From: Craterostigma plantagineum
Taxonomy: Eukaryota > Streptophyta > Magnoliopsida > Lamiales > Linderniaceae
Assembly (NCBI GenBank): GCA_027422505.1
Contig: JAPQWV010001078.1
Coordinates: 1-64,000, forward strand
Reading direction: 5' to 3'
DNA length: 64,000 nt
Shown here: positions 47,230 to 57,385 of the stretch, one piece after another
Numbering within the stretch: position 1 is the first letter of the stretch
Layout: each line of letters opens with the position of its first letter
Program-made: the position numbers and the translations under genes
Notes under the pieces: model-generated
Databases searched by the model: none
Seen by the model: only the letters and a program-made list of their open reading frames with translations
Told to the model about the DNA's origin: nothing

Positions 47230-47432
47230 TGTTACCGTATGGATAAGATAAATAACTAGGAAATAATTATTAGTATTTGATTTACGTAATTCTAGCCTTA
47301 ATTGTATAGCTTTATTATAGCTATCTTGTCCGTATTTAGCTTAGTTCTTCTTGTATAAATAGTATGTACCAATGTTATAGGGAAAAAGAAAGAACCATAT
47401 TTTCATACTATGTCATTATTCAAACATTAACA
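47230..47432 (+). repeat. 3' LTR of the copia element
   Basis: Partner of the 5' LTR. Preceded by a run of 13 or more G, which acts as the polypurine tract; TATAAATA recurs at 47354-47361. Confidence 0.93.
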
Positions 47433-48275
47433 AATATTACTGATAAAATGGGCAAAGACATTACGTATTATCACCATAATTATCACAAAACTCAACATAA
47501 TCTTTTTTGACAATACTAGTAAGACTTTAGTATGGGCAAAGACGTTACGTATTACTATCTAATCATCTCAGGTATTGACCAACTAATCATCCCAAAGGTA
47601 GAGCTTCCCACACTAATCCAAAACAAGGTCTCAATTTCTATCGTGTGTTGTACATGTGTGTTGACAATGACTGCTCCACCATTTTGTTGTTGTTTACCTG
47701 TATTTTTTTGTTTTTGTTTCTTTTGTGCACATCAGTTATGATATGAAATTTTGAACATATTAGTAATTTAATATTAATTGTATATTGTAATAGGTTTTCA
47801 AGTTTCGTTTTCAAATTTTGATCACGTGAAATGGATCGAAGGTCTCACAAGAAAATGCAATGTGAATTGTGATAATGTTTTTTAGAAAGTTGACTTTTGT
47901 TTAATAATACTTATTTGAACATTCTACGGATTATTACAAATTTTCTTGAGTTTTTTGTTTGTTAAGCATTAGATAATATTTCTTAATATATATGCCAGAT
48001 TGAAGAATGGCATGTACGACTGATTTCCGATGGTAAATGGCGAGAACGAAAAAAGATAATGAGTAAAAATCTTTGTGGGGTAAAATATAATAAAGAGCAA
48101 TTGTGTTACTTATTTGGAATAGTAATAGAGGAAAAAGTAATATTAAAAGTATTTGTGGGGAAAATAAAAATAATATTAGTATAAATGAAAATGTAGATTA
48201 GTTTTGTAATATGGTAGAGAAAATTATCTAGTTTTGTAATAACAGTATTAAAATAACACTATAGTGACATTCTCT

Positions 48276-48856
48276 CGTTCGATGCCTGCTTCGCCGTTGG
48301 TCGCTCGGTACCATGGTTCCTTCTTGCTGTTCACTAGTAATTATATGTTCAGGTGGTCGTCGCCACACTACTTACTGCCTGTTGCTCGATGCTTGTTCGT
48401 CCAAGCTAGCCTGGCTTTCGTCCATGATCAGTAAATCACGCGTCTCTCATATCTCTTTATTCTGTTTATTTTGAGTACCTCCCATTAAATATATGAAACA
48501 CCCTTTTTCAATTATTTGTAGCGGTTATTTTTTTTATCTTAGGAGCTGTTTGACACTGATTTGGTTATTTATGCATATGTGTTTGTTGATAATGACGTTG
48601 ACACGTCATAGGTTGTTGTCAACTGAGTTTTGCAGTTTCCTCGCTTCTTTCACTCAAGTTTTTAGCCGGCCTCATTAATTGTTCGTTGCTCGTCCCACCA
48701 ATCGTCGCTGCTCACTGTATTATCTATTTTGCTCAAATACTAAATCTGCTATCTGATTGATGTTTCTTCATGCTAGGTAAGTTTCTTGAAGTGTTTGGAC
48801 GCGTGCCTTCCTATTGACACCTTACTTGTAAGCAATACTTTGTGTTGTTGGATGTT
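48276..48856. other. Spacer, possible continuation of the CACTA-like element
   Basis: GC-richer TCGCCGTTGGTCGCTCGG and GTCGTCGCCACAC words recall 42400-42560. No gene seen. Confidence 0.3.
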
Positions 48857-50895
48857 CAGTAAAGTATTCCATGTTCAATTCCTTTTTGTTTCTATTCTTG
48901 TTGAAGACTTATAACCAGCGGACATTTGTAACGACTCACGAGGTGGAGATTCTTGTCTTGCTTGGAAGTTGAGAGGCGAAAGAGTATTTGGAAGGGTCAG
49001 CGGACATTTGTAACGACCCTCGACATCGTGGGTTTCTGTATTTAAGGGGCTCCGCGTCTATTATTATTATTATAATAAGGGTTTCCCTTTTTTGTTGGGG
49101 TTTCTCCCATCTCCGCGGGACGTTATTATTGTTTCGAGTAATATTCCCCCTTACCAGTTGCGGTAACTTGCTTTTGTAAGGGACTAGGGGTTTATTATTA
49201 TTTACATATCCCAGTCCAGTTCTTCCCGAGCTGTTTTCCAGTTGAACTGGACTAGGGTTATAGTCCGATGGGCGTACAAAGTTTAATACCTTTGAGGGTG
49301 CATCCTTCAACGTTCCTTGAAGGCAGTAGAGCGTCTTAAACGACTTAGTCCATGACTGGAATACCGCGGACAGCTTCTGGTTCTCTTGGGCCTTTTACTC
49401 GGCTGCCTCCTTTAGCCTGTGGTTTTCTTCCTCAAGTTGGGTGATTCTCTCAACTAGAAGGCAGGTATCCCCTGTACCGGCGCCTTGCCCCTTTTCAGAT
49501 ACTTTCAGGTTTTCATAAAGCTTACAGTATTCGTCTGCCATGTCTTGAAGAGCGTCAAGTAGCTCTTCGTAGGTGAACTCTGGAGCTGACTGGTCGTCCT
49601 CCTGGATTGGCTGGTCCGCCATTAGGCATGCAAGTTCTTCCCCGCTCTCGTGCTCGCTAGCTCCTCTTTTGAGCTAGTTTCCTCTAAATTGGTAAAATCC
49701 CATTTGAGCGTAGTTTTCCGGCTATCAGGGCACGAGACTTGCTTTTGATCGATTCCTTTTCTTTTAGGGCAGTCAGCGATGAAATGCCCTTTCCTGCCAC
49801 AATGATAGCACACGTTAGATTATTCATTTCTATCAGTGTGCTTACCTCGTGATGGCTTGTTCGGAGTTCTCTTCATGAGTCTCCCGAACTTTTTTGAAGA
49901 GAGAGCCATCGCCTCCTTGCTCATCTCCTCAGCATCAGGTAGATGTTTCCAAGACGGCCAAGGCTTTGATCGGTTTGTACTGGCGTCGTTTACTCCATTC
50001 TCATCTGGAGTTCGACCTCATAGGCCTTCAGATCTGCAAAAAGGTCATGCAACATTAGTTTACTTAGGTCTTTCGACTCTCGCATGGCCATAGTCTTGAC
50101 GTCCCATTCTCGTGGGAGAGCTTTCATGACTCTAATTGCCATGTCCCTGTTTTCGAGCTTTCTTTCCAACGCTGAGAGGTCATTGATGATGGAGCAGAAC
50201 CGCTCCTAGTAATCTTCCATGGTCTCCCCTAGCTCCATTCTAATGGTGTCGTATTTCTAGACAGCTACGGCGAGCTTGTTCTCCTTTATCTGCGCGTTTC
50301 CTTTGCAGATCTGGCAAGTTTGGCCACACCTCCTTCGCGGTTGAGCACGTCATAACTTGCCTGAAGATGCCCACGTCCAATATTTTGAACAGGGTGTCTG
50401 GCAATGTTTTTGAGGTTTGCCTTCCTCCTCTCCTCCGTCGTCAGCTCGCCTCTTTCTTTCGGAATATCTTCCGGCTCGTTGGGATGGTCGGCGCCACGAC
50501 TGGATTTCTTTTCTTAAACACGAAAGGACTTGTGTTTATCACGTCGATCATCTCGTGCTCTTTACCACGTCCTATAGTTTATACATTTTTTGTTTGATAG
50601 GTTAATCCATATCACAAGAAGCACACGTTGACGTAAGGGTACGAAATATCCAAGTGAAAAGGTCGGATTCTTCGCAAGAGATCATAACCTTTGACTACTT
50701 TTGTTGAACAATCACCGTAAATTTGTTCGACTTCTCTCCGAAAATAATATTTTTCAGTATATCGACTTCCAAAATCAGATTTCGCATGAGTTGGACAAGT
50801 ATCACTTAAACATTGATGCGTAAGATTTTGTATGTACGTTTTTATATATATTTATTATAATATGTATATAATTATCCATCGCATACGAGATGCGA
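48857..50895 (-). pseudogene. Copia-type gag-containing fragment, copy B (longest)
   Basis: Minus strand, in reading order: UBN2 gag codons around 50330-50190, zinc knuckle CYHCGRKGHFIADCP (49810-49767), a coiled segment ELLDALQDMADEYCKLYENL (about 49555) with VERITQLEEENHRLKEAAE, and a downstream block SDYNPSPVQLENSSGRTGLG (about 49260). The last is typical of long gag proteins that precede a copia pol, but no protease or RT follows. Numerous frame breaks. The left end starts at CAGTAAAGTATTCCATG and the right at CATCGCATACGAGATGC. Confidence 0.8.
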
Positions 50896-50904
50896 TGGAT
50901 ATAT

Positions 50905-52046
50905 GTTCTGTAAAGTATTCCATGTTCAATTCTGTTTATCTTCTTGTTGAAGACTTATAACCAGCGGACATTGGTAACGACTCAGGAGGTGGAGATTCGT
51001 GTCTAGCTTGAAGTTGAGAGGCGAAAGAGTATTTGGAAGGGTCATTGGACATTTGTAACGACCCTCGGCATCGTGGGTTTCTGTATTTAAGGGGCTCCGG
51101 TCTATTATTATTATAATAAGGGTTTCCCTTTTTTGTTGGGGTTTCTCCCATCTCCGCGGGACGTTATTACTGTGTTTCGAGTAATATTCCCCCTTACCAG
51201 TTGCGGTAACTTCCTTTTGAAGGGACTGGGGTTTATTATTATTTACATATCCCAGTCCAGTTCTTCTGGAGCTGTTTTCCAGTTGAACTGGACTAGGGTT
51301 ATAGTCCGATGGGCGTACAAAAGTTTATTACCTTTGAGGGAGCGTCCTTCAACGTTCCTTGAAGGCAGTAGAGCGTCTCAAACGACTTAGTCCATGACTA
51401 GAATATCGCGGACATCTTCTGGTTCTCTGAGGCCTTTTGCTCGGCTGTCTCCTTTATCCTGTGGTTTTCTTCTTCAAGTTGAGTGATCTCTCAACTAGAA
51501 GACAGGTATCCTCCTGTACAGGCGCCTTGCTTTTTTAGATACTTTCAGGTTTTCATAAAGCTTACAGTATTCGTCTGCCATGTCTTGAAGAGCGTCAAGT
51601 AGCTCTTCGTAGGTGAACTCTGGAGCTGACTGGTCGTCCTCCTGGATTGGCTGGCCCGCCATTAGGCATGCAAGTTCTTCCCCGCTCTTGTGCTCGCTTA
51701 GCTCCTCTTTTGAGCTAGACTCCTCTAAATCGGTATCATCCCATCTGAGCGTAGTTTTCCCCGGCTATCAGGGCACGAGACTTGCTTTTGATCGATTACG
51801 TTTTCTTTTTAGGCCAGTCTGCGATGAAATGCCCTTTCCTGCCACAATGATAGCACACGTTAGATTATTCATTTCTATCAGTGTGCTTACCTCGTGATAG
51901 CTTGTTCAGAGTTCTCTTCATGAGTCTCCCGAACTTTTTGATGAAGAGAGCCATCGCCTCCTTGCTCATCTCCTCACATCAGGTAGATGTTTCCACCACG
52001 GCCAAGGCTTTGACCGGTTGTACTGGCATTGTTTACTCCATTCTCA
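50905..52046 (-). pseudogene. Copia-type gag-containing fragment, copy C (truncated)
   Basis: Begins GTAAAGTATTCCATGTTCAATTC like copy B and lies only about ten bases from it, in the same orientation. It carries the zinc-knuckle region and downstream gag blocks, then stops at CTCCATTCTCA where the Athila-like LTR begins; copies A and B continue with TCTGKAGTTCG. So this copy was cut by the LTR insertion or a later rearrangement. Copies B and C are about 95% alike by eye. Confidence 0.8.
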
Positions 52047-52080
52047 TGCGGTATACCGTAGCTTTTCTGGCGGTATGAAG

Positions 52081-52495
52081 CTGCTAGTAAAGAGTCACGG
52101 CCTTGAATCACCTCGCAAGTGGCCGTGAATGATGGCAGCAAGCTTAGATGACAAAATACTCAAGTGTCACGGCCGTGAATGGTATGCGAGTACACGTGAA
52201 CCGCGGCAGAAACATAGCAAATTTGCACCGCCCTCAGTCACGGCCATGACTAGGCATGCGTGCGGTCGTGAACGTAGACAGAAAGCTCAAAGAAGAAATT
52301 TTCACCTCTTCACGGCCGTGACTGATCATGTAAGAAGCCGTGACTCACGCCAGAAAGTCCATATTTAGGGTTTAAGCCGCCGTCGCCGCTGTGACTGCTA
52401 ATGCACGAGGCCGTGAAGGGTTTAAAAAAGGTGAAAAGTCAGCTTAAATGAGTAGTTTACGGCCATGAAGGCCCATTAAGTGGCCGTGAACGTGC
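52081..52495. repeat. TCACGGCCGTGA module array in LTR G1
   Basis: Five to six modules of about 45-70 bases, each pairing a TCACGGCCRTGA palindrome with a second GGCCGTGA and, in most, a CAG a few bases on. Examples start near 52085, 52158, 52238, 52314, 52392 and 52459. They lie upstream of the TATA-like box. Confidence 0.8.
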
Positions 52496-52944
52496 CAAAT
52501 TTCAAGGTTAAGGCCCAAATTCGATGCATAAAAGGGGAGTTCTTCTCAGAACTCAAGCACAACCCCATAGAGATGAAAACTTAGAGAAAAAGAGAGGAGA
52601 AAGAACACTAGAAGCTGCTCTTTCATTCGGAGACACTTAAGGGACGATCCAACAACGAAGCCACACTCATTTGCTCGAGGAACGAGAGCTCCACCTCAGA
52701 ACCGCCATATTCACTTATTAGGGAAGATTTATGAGTTCTCTATCCTCAGTTCCGTTAAATCTCGTTGTTGTTTTGCCTAATATGAGTAGCTAATTCTCTT
52801 GTGTGTTTGGGAGTAGATGAATGTTGGGTTAGTCGTAGTTAAGGCGTAGGATAATCGTGAACACGTGTATTCGACTATTTATCGTTCTATGGTATTGGTT
52901 CTTTACATCAATATGTCTATGTGTTGATGTGAATGTATGGTACC

Positions 52945-53091
52945 TCGTTTAGGGCGACAGCTAAATAACGATTAGGCCGTTCGTAGACGTTAGGATTCGA
53001 GTATAGGGCGACAGCAAATACTCTATACTCGCCGTTTGGTAATTAATGATCTTAGATTCCCACGAACATTTAGGGCGACAGCAAACTCGTG
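52945..53091 (+). other. Three stem-loops with a shared loop in the LTR leader (G1)
   Basis: Stem-loops at 52945-52971, 52999-53023 and 53061-53091. Each presents AGGGCGACAGC in the loop; stems are TCGTTTA/TAAATAACGA, GAGTAT/ATACTC and CACGA/TCGTG. They start about 418 bases after the TATA-like box, so they would be transcribed. Confidence 0.75.
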
Positions 53092-53514
53092 AGTGGGTAG
53101 AAAGTTACCGCGATTTAGTCGATATTCACGTAGGAACGATAATCCGTAGCCTTAGCCGACAACACCCTTCGGGATACGAATCCCGAACACATATTTATGA
53201 TCTTAAGTCGATCGTATTTTTTCTAGTTGTGCTTCCGTATTCTTCTGTTTCATTAGGTTGCTTTGTTAAATTAGTATGTAGTATAAACAAATCCTGCTAT
53301 TTTATTTAGGTTAAATATCGAGTCGATAGGTCAATACTAGTAATCAATTTATTCCTCGTTTTCGATACTCGGATATTCGCTATAGCTATATTACAAACGA
53401 TAGGTACAGTGCCTATCGCGCGTGGTTCTAGTTATAATATTTTCGTTTTAATTATTACTTGACGTACTTGCACGAACCTATAATGTATTAACGTACACGC
53501 TCGCGATCAAGTTT

Positions 53515-53532
53515 TTGGCGCTGTTGCCGGGG
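53515..53532 (+). promoter_or_regulatory. Primer-binding site (tRNA-Asp type)
   Basis: TGGCGCTGTTGCCGGGGA differs at one base (T for C) from the tRNA-Asp complementary site TGGCGCCGTTGCCGGGGA used by many plant Ty3/gypsy elements. Six bases separate it from the LTR end. Confidence 0.8.
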
Positions 53533-53764
53533 AGTAAATTGATATTAGAAACACCGTAGTTCGGTAATTTAGCCACTATTATTTGTTAATTTTTCGTTTC
53601 AATAATTTGCGTTTTAAGTGTTCAAGTGGATTAGTTAGTTATTAGTTTCGTTTCTCACTCGTTTTGCCTTTCCAAGTAATTATTATTTGCTTTATTCCTT
53701 CAAGTTGTCTGTCATTCCTTCGCTAATTTTGCTTCCGCTCATTGAAGGTACTGTTTGACAGTGG

Positions 53765-55147
53765 ATGACCCGTAGCCACCCATCAGGTCCCATTGTTGAA
53801 GGAGATCCAGAATTCGAGCGAAAATTACGAAGGCAACTCAGGTACAATTCCGAAGGCACGGCTAGTAACTATCAGGAAGCGCTAGTTAGCTACTCAGAGG
53901 ACAATTCTCAGGAGTCGGCAGAAAATTATCGAACAGAGGCGTCCGTAGACAATCAAGAGACAGAACTCGAGATGGCAGACTGCAGAGTGCCCGTCCACCA
54001 AGACCAAGAAGAGGAACAATCTCTACAAGATCTACTCAAGAGCGCTCTCTAGGCAGTACCGAATCGGCGATTGTGATTCCACCGATCGAGAACAACAATT
54101 TCGAGTTGAAGCATGCTTGGCTTCAAATGATCTTTCAGACGGCTCAATTCGAGGGGAACCCTGATGATGATCCATACTCCCACCTGAATGCCATTTTAAC
54201 AGTAACGGACACCATCAAGATTAACGGAGTCCCGAGTGACGCGATCAAGCTGATGTTATTTCCATTCTCACTCAAGTACAGGGCGAAGGACTGGTTGGAA
54301 ATGCTACCGCCCCAGTCTACTTGGGAAGAGCTGCGAGCAGCATTTATCGGCCATTACTTTCCATAGGTATTAAGGTTGAAGACGGAGATCTCCCTTTTTT
54401 CACCAGAAGGATTCAGAGAATCTTTACGAGGTGTGGGAGAGGTACAAGTCTCTATTGAAGAAGTGCCCACAACACGGGATATCGAAGGCCGCCATGATCA
54501 ATCGATTTCACGAAGGCCTCAATGATCAAACCGTTCATATGCTAGATGGAGCCGCGGGAGAAGGCTCGTGAAGCTCAATGCCACAGACGCCTGGAATCTA
54601 ATCGAAGACTGCTCGAGGAACAGCTTCATGAGAGGCAATACGAGGATAAAGACTCCACGAGTGTTTGGGGTGAGCGAGGAGACCGCTACAAATGCCAAGT
54701 TCGAGGCTGCAACAACAGATTGCAGCCACCAATTCCCAGCTTCAGACGGTGATCAACACACTACTTCCAAAGGCCGGGCAAACACAGCCTGTGCATGCCG
54801 TGATGACGACCACATAATCTCAGAAGCTATACACACCACAGTGCGAGATTTGTGGCGCAGCTCATGAGACCTCAGAGTGCCAATTAGGACAGTCATTAGA
54901 GCATGTGGACTATATGGGGAATTACCAAGGCCAACGGAGTCTTCAACCTCGAGCGCATCCAAATCTGGCGTATGGGAACCAAAACCACCATGGACAAGGG
55001 CCGCCGGGATTCCAACCTAGACCATCTGGTTTCCAAGGAGGAACATCACGTCCGTATCAGAATGCGTCTGTAGGGTCAGGATTCGATGATATGAGGGAAA
55101 TGAAGGATATGATGAAGACGCTACTCACAAATTTCAGCAACACCACT
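53765..55147 (+). pseudogene. Athila-like gag, copy G1, 3'-truncated
   Basis: Starts MTRSHPSGPIVEGDPEFERK, the conserved N-terminus. It continues with PPIENNNFELKHAWLQM, FEGNPDDDPYSHLNA, INGVPSDAIKLMLFPFSLKY and TWEELRAAFIGHYFP, the usual gag core, then a Gly/Gln-rich tail (HPNLAYGNQNHHGQGPPGF). Frame breaks at about 54050, 54365 and 54560. The frame ends abruptly at FSNTT, where LTR copy 2a starts, so protease and pol are missing. Confidence 0.87.
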
Positions 55148-55337
55148 TGATACACGTAACGTAGTACGTTTATCATAGTATTTAATTGGCTCATAATAGA
55201 GTTTTTGTAGTCGTTTTATGCACTTATTAACCCTATTTCTGCTTGTTTTGGTATTATAAGGCTTTAGGACAAGTTTCGGGCGAAAAGGAGCAAAAACGAG
55301 GCAAAACGGCGCGAAAATGATGAAAACTGGTGAAGGT

Positions 55338-55722
55338 CACGGCCGTGACACATAGTGCACCTGGCCTGACACTTGGCAGAGAGTTAGACTGAAGATGGTC
55401 ACGGCCGTGACACTTCTTGCACTAGGCCGTGACCCATAGCAGCAGCAGCATTAGAAAATTCATAGCTCTCAATCCAGACCTCGGATTGAGAATTCCTTTG
55501 GTCAGAATCAAGATTGGCGAGTCTTCTATCTATGGTTAAAATTTCAGGTCAATCGGACATCGTTTACCCCCCCATCCGAGAGAAATACGAAACTGCCGCA
55601 AAGCTGTTGAGGGGGTCACGGCCGTGCACTACTGCACCAGGCCGTGACGAACGGCAGTGAGCTCATTTTTTGCCCGAGAGTGTCACGGCCGTGACCGATC
55701 TTGTCCCAGGCCGTGACCATGT
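55338..55722. repeat. TCACGGCCGTGA module array in LTR 2a
   Basis: Four modules near 55338, 55398, 55617 and 55682, following TCACGGCCGTGAC - about 12-14 bases, often with TTGCAC or TGCACC - GGCCGTGAC - then ACGGCAG, TTGGCAG or similar in the first three. The same set occurs at 60564-60945 in LTR 2b. Confidence 0.85.
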
Positions 55723-56150
55723 CGAATTTCACTATAAAAGCCCGATTTCAATCCAGAAAAGGAGGATTCTCACCAGATATCAATCCTAATTCATAAGAGA
55801 CGAATTACAGACGCCAGAAACGCGGAATTTCATTGGAGAAGCGCGAGAGATGGATCAACGACGCAATCACGCCAAATTGAAAGCAGAACGAAGATTCATC
55901 TGTGCCACCATCCCAGATCATCAGTATTCAAGATCATGAATTCTTCTTCTTCGTTTCTTATTTCTTTCGTTGTTTTCCCGTCAATTATGCGTAGCTAAAT
56001 CCCCTATGTGTTTGGGATTAGATGAACGCTAGGATATTTCGTAATTAAGACATATGTTTAATCGTGACTCGTGTTTATGACTTTTTATCTGTCTATGAAA
56101 TTGTTTCGTCGCTTTAATATGTCTATGTGTTAAAGTGATCGTGTGGAAAA

Positions 56151-56301
56151 TTGTTTAGGGCGACAGCTAAACAACGATTAGGCCATTCGTAGAAGATAGG
56201 ATTCGAGTATAGGGCGAAAGCAAATACTCGATCCTCGCCTTTAGTAATTACTGAACCTTAGATCCCCGCGAGCGTTTAGGGCGACAGCAAACTCGTGAGC
56301 G
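56151..56301 (+). other. Three stem-loops with a shared loop (LTR 2a)
   Basis: Stems TTGTTTA/TAAACAA (56151-56174), CGAGTAT/ATACTCG (56204-56230) and CGCGAGCGTTT/AAACTCGTGAGCG (56267-56301). Loops are AGGGCGACAGC, AGGGCGAAAGC and AGGGCGACAGC. Same distance from the TATA box as in LTR G1. LTR 2b repeats them at 61384-61407, 61437-61463 and about 61499-61534. Confidence 0.75.
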
Positions 56302-56302
56302 G

Positions 56303-57385
56303 ACAATGGCACGTAAGAGGTGTGTTGCGTCGGTGCGATGGTGGCCACGGCGTTCACGGGCTGAGTTTGCCTGGACTTGGGAAGTAATGCGCCAATCACC
56401 ATCTGCAACTGGGAGTTCGTCGAGGCGATTTGTTGCTGAAGTGCCTCGATTTTAGCGTTAGTGTCTGTCTCCTCGCTCACTCCGAACACACCGGGTGTCT
56501 TCATCTGGTATTGCCCCTCATGAAGCTGTTCCTCGAGTAGTCCTCGATCAGATTCCAAGAGTCGGTAGCATTGAGCTTCACGAGTCCTCCTCTTGCGGCT
56601 CCGTCTAGCATATGGACAGTCTGGTCATTGAGCCCCTCGTGAAATCGGTTGATCTGGGCTGCCTTCGACATCCCGTGCTGCGGGCACCTCTTCAGTAGCG
56701 CCTTATATCGCTCCCACACCTCGTAGAGGTTTTCTGAGTCCTTCTGATGGAATAGGGAGATCTCTGTCTTTAACCTTAGCACCTTCGCCAGCGGGAAATA
56801 GTGGCCGATAAACGCGGCTCGCAGCTCCTCCCATGTAGTGATTGAGCGAGGTGGCAACATCTCCAGCCAGTCCTTCTCTCTGAACTTCAGGGAGAACGGG
56901 AACATCACCAACTTAATTGCATCGCCCGAGACCCCGTTGATCTTGATGGTATCGGTCACCGTCAAGAATGCTTTCAGGTGGGAATAGGGGTCGTCATCGG
57001 GATTGCCCTCAAACTGGGCCGTCTGGAAAATCATCTGAAGCCAAGAGTGCTTCAGTTCGAAGTTATTGTTCTCGATTGGTGGGATGACAATCGCCGACTC
57101 CGTACCGCCTAGCGCGGCATTCTTGAGAAGGTCCTGAAGTGATGGTTCCTCCTCGGGAATGTTATGGACGGGCACTCGGTGGTCCGCCATGTCTACTTCT
57201 GTGTAGGGACTATCTACGGCTGCCTCTACACGTGAATTTTGAATGGATTCCTGCGAACTATCCTCTGAGTAACTAACTAAGCGGTCCTGAGAGCTAGTGG
57301 ATGCTCCTTCGGTATCGTACTTAAGCTTCCTTCACAACTTTCATTCGAAATCCGGGTCTGCTTCAACGATGGGGCCCGATGGATG
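56303..57385 (-). pseudogene. Inverted Athila-like gag, N-terminal part
   Basis: Minus-strand gag with an open 229-codon frame (57190-56501): PPIENNNFELKHSWLQM, FEGNPDDDPYSHLKA, ITTWEELRAAFIGHYFPLAK, NLYEVWERYKALLKRCP, NDQTVHMLDGAARGG. The preceding N-terminus NHPSGPIVEADPDFE is at about 57380-57341. The tail ends TNAVATIAPTQHTSYVP at about 56310. It is better preserved than the G1 copy. In reading order it follows a gag C-terminal half, which is the reverse of normal gene order. Confidence 0.85.

Larger units (their letters stand above)
42845..47432 (+). mobile_element. Structurally complete Ty1/copia element, TSD AATAT
   Basis: LTRs at 42845-43052 (208 bp) and 47230-47432 (203 bp) begin TGTTA and end AACATTAACA. 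They are flanked by AATAT at 42840-42844 and 47433-47437. A primer-binding site TGGTATCAGAGA follows the first LTR, and a G-run polypurine tract (about 47217-47229) precedes the second. The LTRs differ by about five substitutions and several small indels, so insertion is recent. Gag and pol lie between in the usual copia order. Confidence 0.93.
42581..48275. mobile_element. Non-autonomous TIR element, split by the copia insertion
   Basis: GAGAGATGTCAC...ATTTTAATAGTACTATTACAAAACTAGATAA at 42580-42640 pairs with the reverse complement of 48120-48275 (GAGAGAATGTCAC...ATTTTAATACTGTTATTACAAAACTAGATAA), giving inverted ends of about 150 bases. Left arm 42581-42839, right arm 47438-48275. AT-rich, no coding capacity. 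The right arm contains a partial direct repeat around GGGCAAAGACRTTACGTATTA (47448, 47534). Confidence 0.65.
52047..53509 (+). mobile_element. 5' LTR of Athila-like Ty3/gypsy copy G1
   Basis: Starts TGCGGTATACCG at the junction with gag copy C and ends GCGATCA just before the primer-binding site. The first 450 bases hold repeated TCACGGCCGTGA-type modules. A TATA-like GCATAAAA is at 52526-52533, and three stem-loops with a GGGCGACAGC loop lie at 52945-53091. The family is Athila/Tat by its gag and protease. Confidence 0.82.
55148..56302 (+). mobile_element. Athila-like LTR copy 2a, 3'-truncated
   Basis: Starts TGATACACGTAACGTAG and is about 98-99% identical by eye to 60376-61532. Holds four TCACGGCCGTGA modules (55338-55720), TATAAA at 55733-55738 and the three stem-loops (56151-56301). 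It stops after GAGCGG at 56302, where sequence of opposite orientation begins. Confidence 0.88.

Noticed and set aside
52081..52495. CRISPR-like array in the spaced LTR repeats
   Set aside because: Plant nuclear context, palindromic modules within LTR U3 regions, no cas genes, and spacers that repeat between LTR copies.
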